Both the position numbers and the translations under genes were made by a program. This document shows, piece after piece, positions 11,702 through 21,211 of a DNA stretch of 64,000 nt. Source of the stretch: Kosakonia oryziphila (GTDB taxonomy: Bacteria; Pseudomonadota; Gammaproteobacteria; Enterobacterales; Enterobacteriaceae). The notes below the pieces were generated by a model. That model did not search any database. It was not told the DNA's origin and saw only the letters and a list, made by a program, of their open reading frames with translations. The DNA lies in contig NZ_FMBC01000010.1 of NCBI RefSeq assembly GCF_900094795.1, positions 45,041-109,040 on the forward strand. Direction: 5' to 3'. Position 1 is the first letter of the stretch. Each line of letters begins with the position of its first letter.

Positions 11702-13018
11702 TTAGCGGGATTTAGCCAGATAGTGCGCCATCTCATCGGCGGGTACCATTCCACCGCCGGTGGCCCATACAAGATGGGTGGCCTGTGCCAGTTGTTCGGA
11801 GCTAAAGCCGTGCAATTGATGATAGCCACTATCGCTGCAAATCCGCTGTGGCCCGGACATTCCCGCCAGCGCCGACGGCTCCAGTTGGATACCTTCCTCC
11901 TGCGCCAGCCAGCCAAGTTGCTGGTAAAGCGTGTTGTCATCGACGGTGTAGAAGCCGTCCAGCAGGCGCTCCATTGCCCGTCCGACAAAGCCGGAAGCGC
12001 GCCCGACCGCGAGACCATCGGCCGCCGTCTGGTTATCAATCCCCAGATCCTGCACCGCAATGCTGTCATGTAGCCCGGTATACACGCCCAGCAGCATACA
12101 AGGAGAATGCGTTGGTTCGGCAAAAATGCAGTGTACAGCATCGCCGAACGCCAGCTTCAGACCAAAGGCGACGCCGCCAGGCCCGCCACCCACGCCGCAT
12201 GGCAGATAGACAAACAGCGGATGCGCGTTGTCCACCACTTTGCCAAGCCGTGTGAACTGATCTTTCAGACGCTGTCCGGCGACGGCATAGCCCAGAAAGA
12301 GGGTACGAGAGTTCTCATCATCAATAAAAAAGCAGTTCGCATCCGCTGCTGCCGCTTTGCGCCCTTGCGCAACGGCCACGCCGTAATCTTCGGCATACTC
12401 CACCACGTTTACGCCGTGGCTGCGCAGTAGCGCTTTTTTCCAGGCCCGGGCATCGGCCGACATATGCACCGTGACGCGAAAACCAAGTCGCGCGCTGATA
12501 ATTCCGATCGATAACCCAAGATTTCCCGTGGAGCCAACGGCGATGCTGTACTGGCTGAAGAAACGGGCAAACTCAGGCGACAGCAGTTTGCTGTAATCGT
12601 CATCCGGCGCCAGTAATCCGGCAGCGAAAGCCAGTTTTTCCGCGTGGGTCAACACTTCATAAATACCGCCGCGCGCTTTAATGGAACCGGAAATCGGCAA
12701 ATGGCTGTCTTTTTTCAGCCACAACTCACCGGTGATATCCGGGCCGAGGCGGTGCTGCATTGTCGGGATCGGAACCACGTCAGATTCAATCATGCCGTGG
12801 CTTGCCGCCGTTTCCGGGAAAGCCTGAGCGATAAACGGCGCAAAGCGGGCAAGCCGCGCGTGGGCATTGCTAACATCCTGTTGCGTCAGGCCAACATGCG
12901 GCAAAGCTCGTGCAACGGAGGTACTATTAGGGTTAAACCACTGCGTTTCTTTCAGCGCGATCAACTGCTCTATAAGCGGAAACTGCTGGATGAGTTTCTG
13001 AATGTCGGTGTTTTTCAT
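11702..13018 (-). CDS. dsdA: D-serine dehydratase (DsdA)
   Basis: A 438-residue PLP enzyme converting D-serine to pyruvate and ammonia. The Schiff-base lysine lies in [14 protein letters not shown], preceded by [11 protein letters not shown]. The glycine-rich phosphate loop is seen in [15 protein letters not shown]. Length matches the family (about 440). In E. coli it sits with the transporter dsdX and activator dsdC; neither is present here, and the flanks are yidF and a GH5-like gene. Regulation and D-serine uptake must therefore come from elsewhere or differ. Confidence 0.96.
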   Translation of the reverse strand: MKNTDIQKLIQQFPLIEQLIALKETQWFNPNSTSVARALPHVGLTQQDVSNAHARLARFAPFIAQAFPETAASHGMIESDVVPIPTMQHRLGPDITGELWLKKDSHLPISGSIKARGGIYEVLTHAEKLAFAAGLLAPDDDYSKLLSPEFARFFSQYSIAVGSTGNLGLSIGIISARLGFRVTVHMSADARAWKKALLRSHGVNVVEYAEDYGVAVAQGRKAAAADANCFFIDDENSRTLFLGYAVAGQRLKDQFTRLGKVVDNAHPLFVYLPCGVGGGPGGVAFGLKLAFGDAVHCIFAEPTHSPCMLLGVYTGLHDSIAVQDLGIDNQTAADGLAVGRASGFVGRAMERLLDGFYTVDDNTLYQQLGWLAQEEGIQLEPSALAGMSGPQRICSDSGYHQLHGFSSEQLAQATHLVWATGGGMVPADEMAHYLAKSR

Positions 13019-13178
13019 CGGTTCGTTTTCGTAAGAATCGGAGCGTTAAAGAAAACAGGAATCGGCCAGCGGCGCAAGTGGGCCGCTGTTTTGAGAATTT
13101 ATTACGTTTTGCAGCTACACGTGTGAACGCGGGCATGCTAAATACATGTATTCATCCCTTATTTTCACAAGGTCAACT

Positions 13179-14267
13179 GTGTTAAAGCCACTGATTGCAG
13201 TTGTTATGCTGTTGGCGGGAACCTCCGTGTTTGCCGCTGATACTCCGCTGACGGCGGCGCAATATGCGCAAAAGCTGGGGGTGGGGATGGATGTCGACTG
13301 GGCACGTACTGATCGTGGTATCCGCGAGTTCGACCCGCTGATCGTGCGTGATTTCTACGACGCTGGTATCCGTCATGTGCGCATTCGCGTTGCCGATAAC
13401 ATGACGGAAGCGCGGCTGATCCACCTGCGTAAACTGGTGGAGGCCTGCGAACAGTATGGGATAATCCCGGTGATTGCCTATCAGGCAGACAACTTCAAAG
13501 CCGATCCGGATGCCAAAAACGAAGCGCAGTTGGTGGCGTGGTGGTCAACGGTAGCGAACTTTTTCGGTACCGGGCACCCGACGCTCGGTTTTGATGTGAT
13601 TTATGAACCGGCTGACAAACTTAACCGTGATTTGCCCGCTCTGAATCGCGCTTATGAAAATGTCGTGCGCACCCTGCATAATATCGACGCTCAACGCATG
13701 ATTTTTATTGCCCCGCGTCTGCGCGCCGCACCGGAAGATCTCTCCTCGCTGAAACTGCCGCCGCACAGCCAGAACTATCTGTTAGCCGAGTGGCACATTT
13801 TCCCGTGGGGACCGCAGAAAAATAGCGGTAAATATCCGTGGACATCGGGCACGGCGGCGGAAAAAGCCGCCATCCGTGCGCGGATTAATACGGCGGTGCG
13901 CTGGCAGCAGAAATCCGGGCATGCCAGTTGGGTTGGCGGCTGGGCGGTAGGTGAATCCATTAAAAATGTGCCCACTGAATCGCAAATGGCTTTCGCCCAC
14001 TTTATGGCCTGCGAGCTGAATAAGGTGAAAATTCCCTATGCGATCAATACTGATACGCAATTTTATGATGGGGAAGAGGGCGCATGGCGTCCAGGGCCGG
14101 AGCCGCTATTGAAAATGATGATTGCGCCAGAGTGCGACAAGCCCGACGCGAGGCCGGGCCATCATGAGGTTAAATCACCGGTTCATGGCGAGAAAAGCGC
14201 GTCGCCAGCGGCAGCCAGCACAACAGAATTAAAAGCCCGGCCAGCGTCATCAGCATCCCAAGGCTAA
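13179..14267 (+). CDS. Secreted GH5-like cellulase-family protein
   Basis: About 362 residues. I chose GTG at 13179 because ACAAGG sits 6-7 bases ahead and a clean signal peptide (LKPLIAVVMLLAGTSVFA, cleaved before AD) follows; an ATG at 13146 would add 11 residues. The fold looks like a GH5 TIM barrel: GIRHVRIRV, FDVIYEPADKLN where cellulases have NEP, AEWHIFPWG, and WVGGWAVGES near the expected nucleophile strand. The asparagine before the acid/base glutamate is a tyrosine here. The last 33 or so codons are antisense to emrD, suggesting readthrough of an older stop. Substrate is unknown. Confidence 0.75.
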   Translation: MLKPLIAVVMLLAGTSVFAADTPLTAAQYAQKLGVGMDVDWARTDRGIREFDPLIVRDFYDAGIRHVRIRVADNMTEARLIHLRKLVEACEQYGIIPVIAYQADNFKADPDAKNEAQLVAWWSTVANFFGTGHPTLGFDVIYEPADKLNRDLPALNRAYENVVRTLHNIDAQRMIFIAPRLRAAPEDLSSLKLPPHSQNYLLAEWHIFPWGPQKNSGKYPWTSGTAAEKAAIRARINTAVRWQQKSGHASWVGGWAVGESIKNVPTESQMAFAHFMACELNKVKIPYAINTDTQFYDGEEGAWRPGPEPLLKMMIAPECDKPDARPGHHEVKSPVHGEKSASPAAASTTELKARPASSASQG

Positions 14268-15354
14268 ACTGGCCGTTCTGCGGCAGTTGTGAAGAGAGCC
14301 ACGCCAGGCCGCCGGAGCCGATGTTCTGCAATCCGCCAACCAGCGCACCTGCGGTGCCCGCCAGAAACGGGAATGGCTCCATCGCGCCGCTGGTCGCCAG
14401 CGGGAACAGCATTCCGGCGCCGAAGAAAAACAGCGCAGCGGGCACGACCAGCGTCCAGATATTCATCACCCCGACAATGCCCGGGATCCACATCATCAGA
14501 CCGGCCGCCAGACAGCAGATCACCGACTGCCACATTAACGAGGTAAAGCGCTTGTTTTGCCGCCCGGCAAACCAAGCGCCGAAAAAGGCCGCTGGCACCG
14601 GCAGAATAAACAGGACGCTGACCGTCATGCTGTTCAGGCCCAGCACGCCGCCCATCAACACACCCGAGCTGGCTTCAAAGACCGCAATCCCGGCCAGACC
14701 GCCAATCAACATCAGTAGGTAACAATTAAATGCGCCATTGCCGAACAGGGTTTTGTAGCTGGCCAGCAGGCGGAGGCGCGGCGCGTCTTTTGGCCGGGTT
14801 TCCGGCATCCAGCGCGCCATACTCCAGGTGACGACCAGGCATAGAACCAGCAGAAAAATAAAACAGGCGCGCCAGTTAAACAGCGTATTCAGCACGCCGC
14901 CGATCAGCGGCGCAAGCAGCGGACTAACCAAAATTCCCATATTCAACAAACTGTTGGCGTGACGCAGTTCCGTACCGGCATACAGATCGCGCGGCAGCGT
15001 TCGCGCCATCACGCCACCCACACCGGTGCCGATGCCCTGTAAGGCGCTAGCCAGAATTAACATCGACAGGCTGTGCGTGGTAATGGCAATCAGCGTCGCC
15101 AGCAAAAAGATGCTCATCCCGGCAAGGATCACCGGGCGGCGACCGACTCTGTCCGCCAGCGGGCCATAGAAGAGTTGGGATACGCCGTAAGTCAGCAGAT
15201 ACGCTGCCATGACGCTTTGCACTGCGCCTTCGCGAACATTTAGGGTGAGCGCCATATCCGCTATCGCCGGGATATAGATGGTTTGCGCCATCTGCCCGAC
15301 AGCCACCAGAAGTACCAGCATCAATAACAAATTGACGTTTCTCTGCCTTTTCAT
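14170..15354 (-). CDS. emrD: Multidrug efflux MFS transporter EmrD
   Basis: A 394-residue 12-TM drug:proton antiporter, identical in length to E. coli EmrD. It has the MFS motif A between helices 2 and 3 (YGPLADRVGRRP) and the antiporter-type GTGVGGVMART segment in helix 5. It exports hydrophobic uncouplers and detergents from the inner membrane. Its 3' end overlaps the convergent GH5-like gene by 98 bases. Confidence 0.95.
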   Translation of the reverse strand: MKRQRNVNLLLMLVLLVAVGQMAQTIYIPAIADMALTLNVREGAVQSVMAAYLLTYGVSQLFYGPLADRVGRRPVILAGMSIFLLATLIAITTHSLSMLILASALQGIGTGVGGVMARTLPRDLYAGTELRHANSLLNMGILVSPLLAPLIGGVLNTLFNWRACFIFLLVLCLVVTWSMARWMPETRPKDAPRLRLLASYKTLFGNGAFNCYLLMLIGGLAGIAVFEASSGVLMGGVLGLNSMTVSVLFILPVPAAFFGAWFAGRQNKRFTSLMWQSVICCLAAGLMMWIPGIVGVMNIWTLVVPAALFFFGAGMLFPLATSGAMEPFPFLAGTAGALVGGLQNIGSGGLAWLSSQLPQNGQFSLGMLMTLAGLLILLCWLPLATRFSRHEPVI

Positions 15355-15531
15355 GTCGATGATTACTTTTTAAAAATGAAGGATTAAAGAATATATGGCT
15401 GCAATACAGCCTTAATGCCGGAGAAATCTACCACAGCCAGATGACAGAACCACAATTACCCGGTGCAAAGACAGGAATGAAACAGGCAGGTTTTATAGAC
15501 AATATTCGGCAACTTTTGTTGCCAGTGAGCT

Positions 15532-16365
15532 TCAGGAAAGGCGCAGTAGTACCGCGCCGGCAGCAATGCCACAGGCGGCAACAATCCGCAGCCCGGCAAC
15601 CTGTTCTTTGAGAAGAACAAACGCAATCAGTACGCCGAACAGAATCGAGGTTTCGCGTAGCGCAGCGACGACCGCCAGCGGCGCTTGCGTCATCGCCCAC
15701 AGCGCCAGGCCGTAAGAACCCATGGTGCCGATACCGCCGGGAATGCCTTTTTTCCAGGTGACGAGCAGATAACGAGTCACCTGTTGCCGACGCACCAGCA
15801 TCGCCCAGAACAGCAGGCAAAAACCGTTAAGGAAAAAGGTCCATAATGTATAGCCCAGTGCAGAACCGGCAAGACGAACGCCGGTGCCATCGACCAGCGT
15901 ATAACCAGCGATAAACCCCGAATTGATAAGCGCCAGCCAGATCCCTTTGCGTGATTGCGTCCGTCCGTTAAACGCCATCGCCAGTATCGACAGGCAGATC
16001 ACGGCAATACCGCCCCACGCTACGCCAGAAAGTGAATCGCCAAGGATCAGCACGCTAATAAGCGCCACCAGCAGCGGTGCGGTACCGCGCATCAGCGGAT
16101 AGGTCTGGCTCATATCCGAAACCTGGTAAGTTTTCGCCACCAGCACCGTGTAAACCACCTGCAATGCACACGAGACGGCGAGATAAGGCACGCTGGCGAG
16201 CGTCGGCTGTGGCGAGAAAGGTAATAAAATTAGCGCGATCAGCGCGGCGGAACCGCTTACGGCAATCGCCGAATAGAGTTTGTCGCTGCCGGATTTCACG
16301 ATGGCATTCCAACTGGCATGAAGCAGAGCGGCAAACAGCAAAATGCAGAAAACAGAGAGTGTCAT
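15532..16365 (-). CDS. DMT-superfamily (EamA) exporter
   Basis: About 277 residues with ten predicted helices in two EamA halves (for example LFAALLHASWNAIVKSGSDKL at the start, and LALWAMTQAPLAVVAALRETSILFGVLIAF in the second half). The start at MTLSVFC places the first helix at the N-terminus; the frame is open another 13 codons to 16404 and that ATG is possible. The exported solute is unknown. It lies downstream of tisB on the same strand but is separated from it by a strong terminator. Confidence 0.8.
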   Translation of the reverse strand: MTLSVFCILLFAALLHASWNAIVKSGSDKLYSAIAVSGSAALIALILLPFSPQPTLASVPYLAVSCALQVVYTVLVAKTYQVSDMSQTYPLMRGTAPLLVALISVLILGDSLSGVAWGGIAVICLSILAMAFNGRTQSRKGIWLALINSGFIAGYTLVDGTGVRLAGSALGYTLWTFFLNGFCLLFWAMLVRRQQVTRYLLVTWKKGIPGGIGTMGSYGLALWAMTQAPLAVVAALRETSILFGVLIAFVLLKEQVAGLRIVAACGIAAGAVLLRLS

Positions 16366-16437
16366 GGTGGCCTGGGCGAGTGAGTTGCCACCAAAAGGTA
16401 ACATGCCGCCCGCAGTGGATACCAGATTAGCGATGTT

Positions 16438-16465
16438 AAAGAGGGGCGGTTACCCGCCCCTCTTT
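16438..16465 (-). terminator. Terminator of the tisAB transcript
   Basis: A 12-bp perfect stem AAAGAGGGGCGG / CCGCCCCTCTTT with a four-base loop. It is symmetric enough to work in both directions. It lies just after the tisB stop codon and before the DMT exporter gene. Confidence 0.85.
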
Positions 16466-16484
16466 GGTGCGGCTTGAACCTGAA

Positions 16485-16574
16485 TTAACGCAGAAATTTC
16501 AGGACGGCTTCAAGCAGTTGCAACAAAGCAACAATGAGTTTCAGGATCAGAATAAACAGTTCCATTCCGCTCAT
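16485..16574 (-). CDS. tisB: TisB SOS-induced membrane toxin
   Basis: A 29-residue hydrophobic peptide beginning MSGMELFILILKLIVALL and ending LEAVLKFLR. It is the same length as E. coli TisB and shares the LILKLIVA...LQLL.AVLK core. TisB inserts in the inner membrane as an amphipathic helix, collapses the proton gradient and promotes persister formation after DNA damage. A long upstream leader (16575 to about 16765) and a LexA box give the same architecture as in E. coli. Translation there needs processing of the leader and is blocked by the IstR-1 RNA. Confidence 0.93.
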   Translation of the reverse strand: MSGMELFILILKLIVALLQLLEAVLKFLR

Positions 16575-16640
16575 ACGCGTCTCCTCTGGTTCAGGAGCAC
16601 CGGCTGACTTACCTTTCCGCTGCCTGTTGTCAGCCGTGTT

Positions 16641-16660
16641 GTTGGCGTAACGCAGTGTGC
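16641..16660 (-). promoter_or_regulatory. IstR-1 pairing site in the tisAB leader
   Basis: The plus-strand sequence here matches the 5' end of the IstR-1 gene at 16883-16902 at 18 of 20 positions. The tisAB mRNA, made from the other strand, is therefore complementary to IstR-1 over this stretch, with one mismatch and one G-U pair. In E. coli this is the ribosome standby site that IstR-1 blocks. Confidence 0.8.
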
Positions 16661-16770
16661 TCGCTTAGGGGTTAAGGCGCTGACGGCACCACCCGTTTCA
16701 GCCAGGACTTGTTTGCGCCGTAGAAATGCGGCCCCTGCACACTGATTAGCAAGGTCAGTATATATTAATA

Positions 16771-16786
16771 CTGTTTATATATACAG
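16771..16786. promoter_or_regulatory. LexA box at the tisAB promoter
   Basis: CTGTTTATATATACAG has the CTG-N10-CAG form and an AT-rich core, with T-A flanks on both sides, close to the optimal LexA site. It lies between tisB and istR-1, so SOS induction should switch on tisAB (and, as in E. coli, possibly the longer IstR-2 RNA). Confidence 0.88.
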
Positions 16787-16882
16787 TATTTATTGGACGG
16801 AATTTTGACCTTGTTCCATACTCAATGCGGGAAAAAACGCCTGAAAATTGCACGGCTGCCTGTTTCCGCGTATAGTTCCTCT

Positions 16883-16962
16883 GTTGACGTAACGCAGTGT
16901 GTTTGCGGCCACCAACCGCAAAAACTGTATAAAAACCTCGTTCCGGCGAGGTTTTTTGTTTT
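16883..16962 (+). ncRNA. istR: IstR-1 antitoxin small RNA
   Basis: About 75-80 bases. The 5' end GTTGACGTAACGCAGTGTG corresponds to the E. coli IstR-1 5' end. The 3' end is a terminator with stem AACCTCG / CGAGGTT (16934-16953) and a T-tract. It is divergent from tisB. IstR-1 is constitutive in E. coli and pairs with the tisAB leader, leading to blocked translation and RNase III cleavage. The exact transcript ends are inferred from E. coli. Confidence 0.85.
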
Positions 16963-17086
16963 CAGTGGCTGCATAACCAAACGTGATCCGCCGCGCAGTT
17001 TTATGCGGGTGCGTAAAAAGCAGTTGTCGGCGACGAAATCCTGTGTTTGTATAAATCCTGTTAATGACATGACAGACAGGTCCCTA

Positions 17087-17185
17087 ATGAACGCTTCCAC
17101 AATGTCGATGAGCCTACTAAAAACCGCGCATAACGCCGCGGTGGTCGTCGTGCGTGTGGTGGTGGTCGTCGGCAATGCGCCGTAG
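17087..17185 (+). CDS. ivbL: ilvBN leader peptide IvbL
   Basis: A 32-codon leader ending AAVVVVRVVVVVGNAP, with a run of nine valines among ten residues, the same ending as E. coli IvbL. Ribosome stalling at the valine codons when valyl- or leucyl-tRNA is scarce prevents formation of the downstream attenuator and so allows ilvBN transcription. The start was set at MNASTMSMSLL by spacing from ACAGG. A start a few codons upstream (MTDRSL) is possible. Confidence 0.93.
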   Translation: MNASTMSMSLLKTAHNAAVVVVRVVVVVGNAP

Positions 17186-17208
17186 GGTCCGGAACAACAC
17201 ACGATTCC

Positions 17209-17247
17209 AAAACCCCGCCGGCGCAAACCGGCGGGGTTTTCGTTTAA
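17209..17247 (+). terminator. ilvBN attenuator
   Basis: A strong hairpin AAACCCCGCCGG / CCGGCGGGGTTTT with a five-base loop, followed by CGTTT. It lies 24 bases after the ivbL stop and 41 bases before ilvB. It is the transcription terminator of the attenuation system. Confidence 0.88.
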
Positions 17248-17287
17248 CGCCCTCCGGAAAGCTGGCCCAGAAGAAAAGGACTGGAGC

Positions 17288-18976
17288 ATGGCAAGTTCGG
17301 GCAGCACATCACAACCCACGCGCTACACTGGCGCGCAACTGATTGTTCATTTACTGGAACGACAGGGCATCACCACGGTAACCGGTATTCCTGGCGGTAC
17401 GGTTCTGCCACTGTACGACGCGCTCAGCCAGAGCAAACAGATTCGCCATGTGCTGGCGCGCCACGAGCAGGGCGCTGGTTTTATTGCACAGGGCATGGCA
17501 CGTACTCAGGGTATACCGGCGGTTTGTCTGGCCTGTAGCGGGCCGGGTGCGACCAACCTGGTGACCGCCATAGCCGATGCGCGTCTTGACTCCATCCCGC
17601 TGATTTGCATTACCGGCCAGGTACCCGCCTCGATGATCGGCACCGATGCGTTCCAGGAAGTGGACACTTACGGCATCTCTATCCCCATCACTAAACACAA
17701 CTACCTGGTGCGTAACATCGCCGAACTGCCGCAGGTGATCTGCGATGCGTTTCGCATTGCCCAGTCCGGCCGCCCTGGCCCGGTGTGGATAGATATTCCT
17801 AAAGATGTGCAGACGGCGGAAATCACCCTGAACGAATTGCCGGAACCTGGCTACAAAACCCCTGCTCCTGCCTGGAATACGCAGGCGGTGCGCGAAGCCG
17901 CAGAGATGATCAATGCCGCGCAGCGCCCGGTGCTCTATCTCGGCGGCGGGGTAATCAATGCGCCACAGCAGATTCGTCATCTGGCAGAGAAAGCTAATCT
18001 GCCGACCACCATGACGCTGATGGCGCTCGGCATGCTGCCAAAGCAACACCCGCTGTCGCTGGGGATGCTGGGGATGCATGGCGCACGTAGCACCAATTTT
18101 ATCCTGCAAGAGGCGGATTTACTGGTGGTACTTGGGGCGCGTTTTGATGACCGGGCGATAGGCAAAACAGAGCAATTCTGCCCGAATGCCAAAATTATTC
18201 ATGTCGATATCGACCGCGCGGAGCTGGGCAAAGTGAAGCAGGCGCATGTGGCGATCCTGGGTGATGTCGGCGAAGTGCTTGACGCGCTGCTCCCGCACGT
18301 TGAAGCGCACTCCCGCCACGCCTGGCGTAACACGGTTGAGCAACTGCAACGCGAATTTCCAGGCGCTATTCCGCAGGGCGGCGATCCGTTGAGTCACTAT
18401 GGTTTGATCAACGCCGTTGCAGCTTGCGTAGACGATAGCGCCATTATCACAACCGATGTGGGCCAGCATCAGATGTGGACGGCGCAGGCTTACCCACTTA
18501 ACCGCCCGCGTCAGTGGCTGACTTCCGGCGGGCTGGGCACCATGGGTTTTGGGCTGCCTGCTGCTATTGGCGCCGCGCTGGCGAACCCGGATCGCAAAGT
18601 TATCTGCTTCTCCGGCGATGGCAGCCTGATGATGAATATTCAGGAAATGGCCACTGCCGCAGAGAATAACCTCGATGTGAAAATCGTGTTGATGAACAAC
18701 GAAGCACTGGGGCTGGTTCACCAGCAGCAAAGCCTGTTCTATAAATCTGGCGTGTTTGCGGCAACCTATCCTGGGATGATTAATTTTATGCAGATTGCCG
18801 CAGGTTTCGGTCTGCAAACGTGTGATTTAAACGACGCCGCCAATCCGCAGGCCGCGTTGCAGGAGATCATCTCCCGTCCTGGCCCGGCATTGATCCATGT
18901 CCGTATCGACCCGCAAGAGAAAGTTTATCCGATGGTGCCGCCAGGTGCGGCAAATACCGAAATGGTGGGGGAATAA
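17288..18976 (+). CDS. ilvB: Acetolactate synthase I large subunit
   Basis: A 562-residue thiamine-diphosphate enzyme, the same length as E. coli IlvB. It condenses two pyruvates to acetolactate, or pyruvate with 2-oxobutyrate, the first common step of valine, leucine and isoleucine synthesis. The N-terminal pyrimidine-binding domain has the catalytic glutamate in RHEQGAGF. The central FAD-linked domain spans about 190-340. The C-terminal ThDP motif is GDGSLMMNIQEMATAAENN. It is controlled by the ivbL attenuator upstream and paired with ilvN three bases downstream. Confidence 0.98.
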   Translation: MASSGSTSQPTRYTGAQLIVHLLERQGITTVTGIPGGTVLPLYDALSQSKQIRHVLARHEQGAGFIAQGMARTQGIPAVCLACSGPGATNLVTAIADARLDSIPLICITGQVPASMIGTDAFQEVDTYGISIPITKHNYLVRNIAELPQVICDAFRIAQSGRPGPVWIDIPKDVQTAEITLNELPEPGYKTPAPAWNTQAVREAAEMINAAQRPVLYLGGGVINAPQQIRHLAEKANLPTTMTLMALGMLPKQHPLSLGMLGMHGARSTNFILQEADLLVVLGARFDDRAIGKTEQFCPNAKIIHVDIDRAELGKVKQAHVAILGDVGEVLDALLPHVEAHSRHAWRNTVEQLQREFPGAIPQGGDPLSHYGLINAVAACVDDSAIITTDVGQHQMWTAQAYPLNRPRQWLTSGGLGTMGFGLPAAIGAALANPDRKVICFSGDGSLMMNIQEMATAAENNLDVKIVLMNNEALGLVHQQQSLFYKSGVFAATYPGMINFMQIAAGFGLQTCDLNDAANPQAALQEIISRPGPALIHVRIDPQEKVYPMVPPGAANTEMVGE

Positions 18977-18979
18977 GCC

Positions 18980-19264
18980 ATGCAAACAACTGATAACGTC
19001 ATTCTCGAACTCACCGTCCGTAACCATCCGGGTGTCATGACGCATGTTTGCGGGTTATTTGCGCGGCGAGCGTTCAACGTGGAAGGCATTCTCTGTTTAC
19101 CGCTACAAAACGGCGAACAGAGCCGCATCTGGCTACAGGTTGCCAACGACCAGCGGCTGGAGCAGATGATAAGCCAGATCGACAAACTGGAAGATGTGGT
19201 GCAAATCATCCGTCACCAGAGCGATCCAGGCGTGTTTAACAAACTGGGGCAATTCTTCGAGTAA
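18980..19264 (+). CDS. ilvN: Acetolactate synthase I regulatory subunit
   Basis: A 94-residue small subunit with one ACT domain (about 8-80: [29 protein letters not shown]). It binds valine and mediates feedback inhibition of IlvB, and it also raises catalytic activity. It begins three bases after the ilvB stop, so the two are made from one message. The length matches E. coli IlvN (96) closely. Confidence 0.97.
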   Translation: MQTTDNVILELTVRNHPGVMTHVCGLFARRAFNVEGILCLPLQNGEQSRIWLQVANDQRLEQMISQIDKLEDVVQIIRHQSDPGVFNKLGQFFE

Positions 19265-19390
19265 TCGCGCTATTTATGCGAAGCGCCCGGTAAGCCGATA
19301 ATTAACTGTCGGCTTACAGCTGTCTTTACGGCTGTGCGTCAGAGGGGATTTCCCCGTATGATGAGCCTTTTTTACGCGCCGGGAGCAGGT

Positions 19391-19843
19391 ATGATTTGGT
19401 TGATGTTGGCAACGCTGGTGGTTGTTTTTGTGATTGGCTTCAGAGTGTTAACCTCTGATTCCCGGCGGGCGATCCGCCGTCTCACTGACCGGCTTAACAT
19501 TCAACCCGTACCGGTGGAATCGATGATGGATCAGATGGGCAAAACGGCGGGCAACGAGTACTTAAGTTACCTGGCGCGCCCGGATGAAGCACATCTGCAA
19601 AATGCGGCACAGGTGCTACTGATCTGGCAGGTTTCCATTGTCGATGGCAGTGAGCAGAACCTGCAATACTGGCACCGGCTGATGCAAAAAGCGCGGCTCG
19701 CCGCGCCGATAACCGATGCGCAGGTGCGTCTGGCGCTCGGGTTTTTACGTGAACTGGAACCGGACACCATCGAACTGAACAACTTCCAGCTGCGTTATAA
19801 CGCCCGGTTTATCCCGCAAGAGGGCGTCCACTGGCTGCACTGA
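19391..19843 (+). CDS. yicN: YicN, DUF1198 membrane protein
   Basis: A 150-residue protein with one N-terminal membrane helix (IWLMLATLVVVFVIGFRVL) and a soluble domain conserved with E. coli YicN (VPVESMMDQMGK, HLQNAAQVLLIWQ, IVDGSEQNLQYW, QEGVHWLH). The start matches E. coli; the frame is open 19 codons further upstream. Function is unknown. In E. coli, uhpABCT and the ade locus lie between ilvN and yicN. Here it follows ilvN directly. Confidence 0.92.
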   Translation: MIWLMLATLVVVFVIGFRVLTSDSRRAIRRLTDRLNIQPVPVESMMDQMGKTAGNEYLSYLARPDEAHLQNAAQVLLIWQVSIVDGSEQNLQYWHRLMQKARLAAPITDAQVRLALGFLRELEPDTIELNNFQLRYNARFIPQEGVHWLH

Positions 19844-19942
19844 TCTGCCATCATAAAATAAGTTGCCGAATTGTTAACTGCGTCACAGATGATGAATGTT
19901 ACACTGCGCGACCTTCACGACGAATAACTAAGCAGGTGGCAA

Positions 19943-21121
19943 ATGAGTGAGCAAACTGTGGCGCAATCTCCGGTGGACACGGTAACCCGTCCTAACTGGT
20001 CAGCCGTTTTCGCTGTGGCTTTTTGCGTTGCCTGTCTGATCACCGTGGAGTTTTTACCGGTGAGCCTGCTGACGCCAATGGCACTGGATTTAGGCGTTTC
20101 CGAAGGCGTTGCCGGGCAAACCGTCACGGTAACCGCGTTTGTTGCCATGTTCGCCAGCCTGTTTATTACCACGGTGATCCGCGCCGCCGACAGGCGTTAT
20201 GTGGTGATCGCTTTTGCAGTGCTGCTGACCCTCTCCTGCCTGCTGGTCTCCTTTGCTAATAATTTTATGCTGCTGCTGGCCGGACGCGCTTGTCTGGGGC
20301 TGGCGCTCGGTGGTTTCTGGGCGATGTCGGCTTCGCTGACCATACGTCTGGTGCCGATGCGTACCGTGCCGAAAGCGTTGTCGGTGATTTTTGGTGCGGT
20401 GTCGATTGCGTTGGTGATCGCCGCGCCGCTGGGCAGTTTCCTCGGCGGCATTATTGGCTGGCGTAATGTCTTTAACGGCACAGCGCTGCTGGGTGCGGTT
20501 TGCATTCTCTGGGTGTGGCGGGCGCTGCCATCGCTGCCGGGCAAAACCGAACATCACGAGAACATGTTTGGCCTGCTGAAACGCCCTGGTGTGCTGGCAG
20601 GCATGATCGCCATCTTTATGGCCTTCGCCGGGCAGTTCTCGTTCTTTACCTATATTCGCCCGGTATATATGAATCTGACCGGGTTTAGCGTCGATGGCTT
20701 AACGCTGGTACTGCTGAGCTTTGGTATCGCCAGTTTTGTCGGGACGTCCTTCTCTTCCGTGGTGATGAAGTATTCGGTCAAAATGGCACTCGCCCTTGCA
20801 CCACTGACGCTGGCTGTCAGCGCGCTGGTGTTGATTTTGTGGGGCAGCGATAAAGTCGTTGCCGCAGGGATCGCCATCATCTGGGGGCTGGGTTTTGCGC
20901 TGGTGCCAGTGGGCTGGTCAACCTGGATCACCCGTACGCTTGCCGATCAGGCGGAAAAAGCCGGTTCCATTCAGGTGGCGGTGATTCAGCTTGCCAACAC
21001 CTGCGGCGCAGCAATTGGCGGTTTTGCGCTGGACCATTATGGTTTGCTGTCTCCGCTGCTACTCTCTGGCACCCTGATGCTACTAACGGCGCTGCTGGTG
21101 GCAGTGAAAGTGAAAGCGTAA
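19943..21121 (+). CDS. nepI: Purine ribonucleoside efflux pump NepI
   Basis: A 392-residue 12-TM MFS drug:H+ antiporter-1 family exporter (E. coli NepI is about 396). Seen are the helix-4/5 segment [27 protein letters not shown] and the antiporter-type [23 protein letters not shown]. coli NepI exports inosine, guanosine and related nucleosides. It is next to yicN and yicL as in E. coli, but the lipoprotein gene nlpA is absent. Confidence 0.94.
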   Translation: MSEQTVAQSPVDTVTRPNWSAVFAVAFCVACLITVEFLPVSLLTPMALDLGVSEGVAGQTVTVTAFVAMFASLFITTVIRAADRRYVVIAFAVLLTLSCLLVSFANNFMLLLAGRACLGLALGGFWAMSASLTIRLVPMRTVPKALSVIFGAVSIALVIAAPLGSFLGGIIGWRNVFNGTALLGAVCILWVWRALPSLPGKTEHHENMFGLLKRPGVLAGMIAIFMAFAGQFSFFTYIRPVYMNLTGFSVDGLTLVLLSFGIASFVGTSFSSVVMKYSVKMALALAPLTLAVSALVLILWGSDKVVAAGIAIIWGLGFALVPVGWSTWITRTLADQAEKAGSIQVAVIQLANTCGAAIGGFALDHYGLLSPLLLSGTLMLLTALLVAVKVKA

Positions 21122-21131
21122 ACGTCGCAAT

Positions 21132-21208
21132 TCGCCGGGTGGCGCTGCGTTTACCCGGTCTGGAATGCTCGCACGCGTAGGCCCGATAAGGCGTCGCCAC
21201 ATCGGATA
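21132..21208. repeat. REP/BIME element
   Basis: Two inverted palindromic units: CGCCGGGTGGCGCTGCGTTT-ACCCGG, then GTAGGCCCGATAAGGCGTCG. Both match the enterobacterial REP (PU) consensus. It lies between the convergent genes nepI and yicL and probably acts in termination or mRNA protection. Confidence 0.8.
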
Positions 21209-21211
21209 ATG

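Noticed and set aside
19288..19318. ilvBN terminator
   Set aside because: The stem TAAGCCGA / TCGGCTTA is present, but the loop is ten bases and there is no T-tract, so it is too weak to call.
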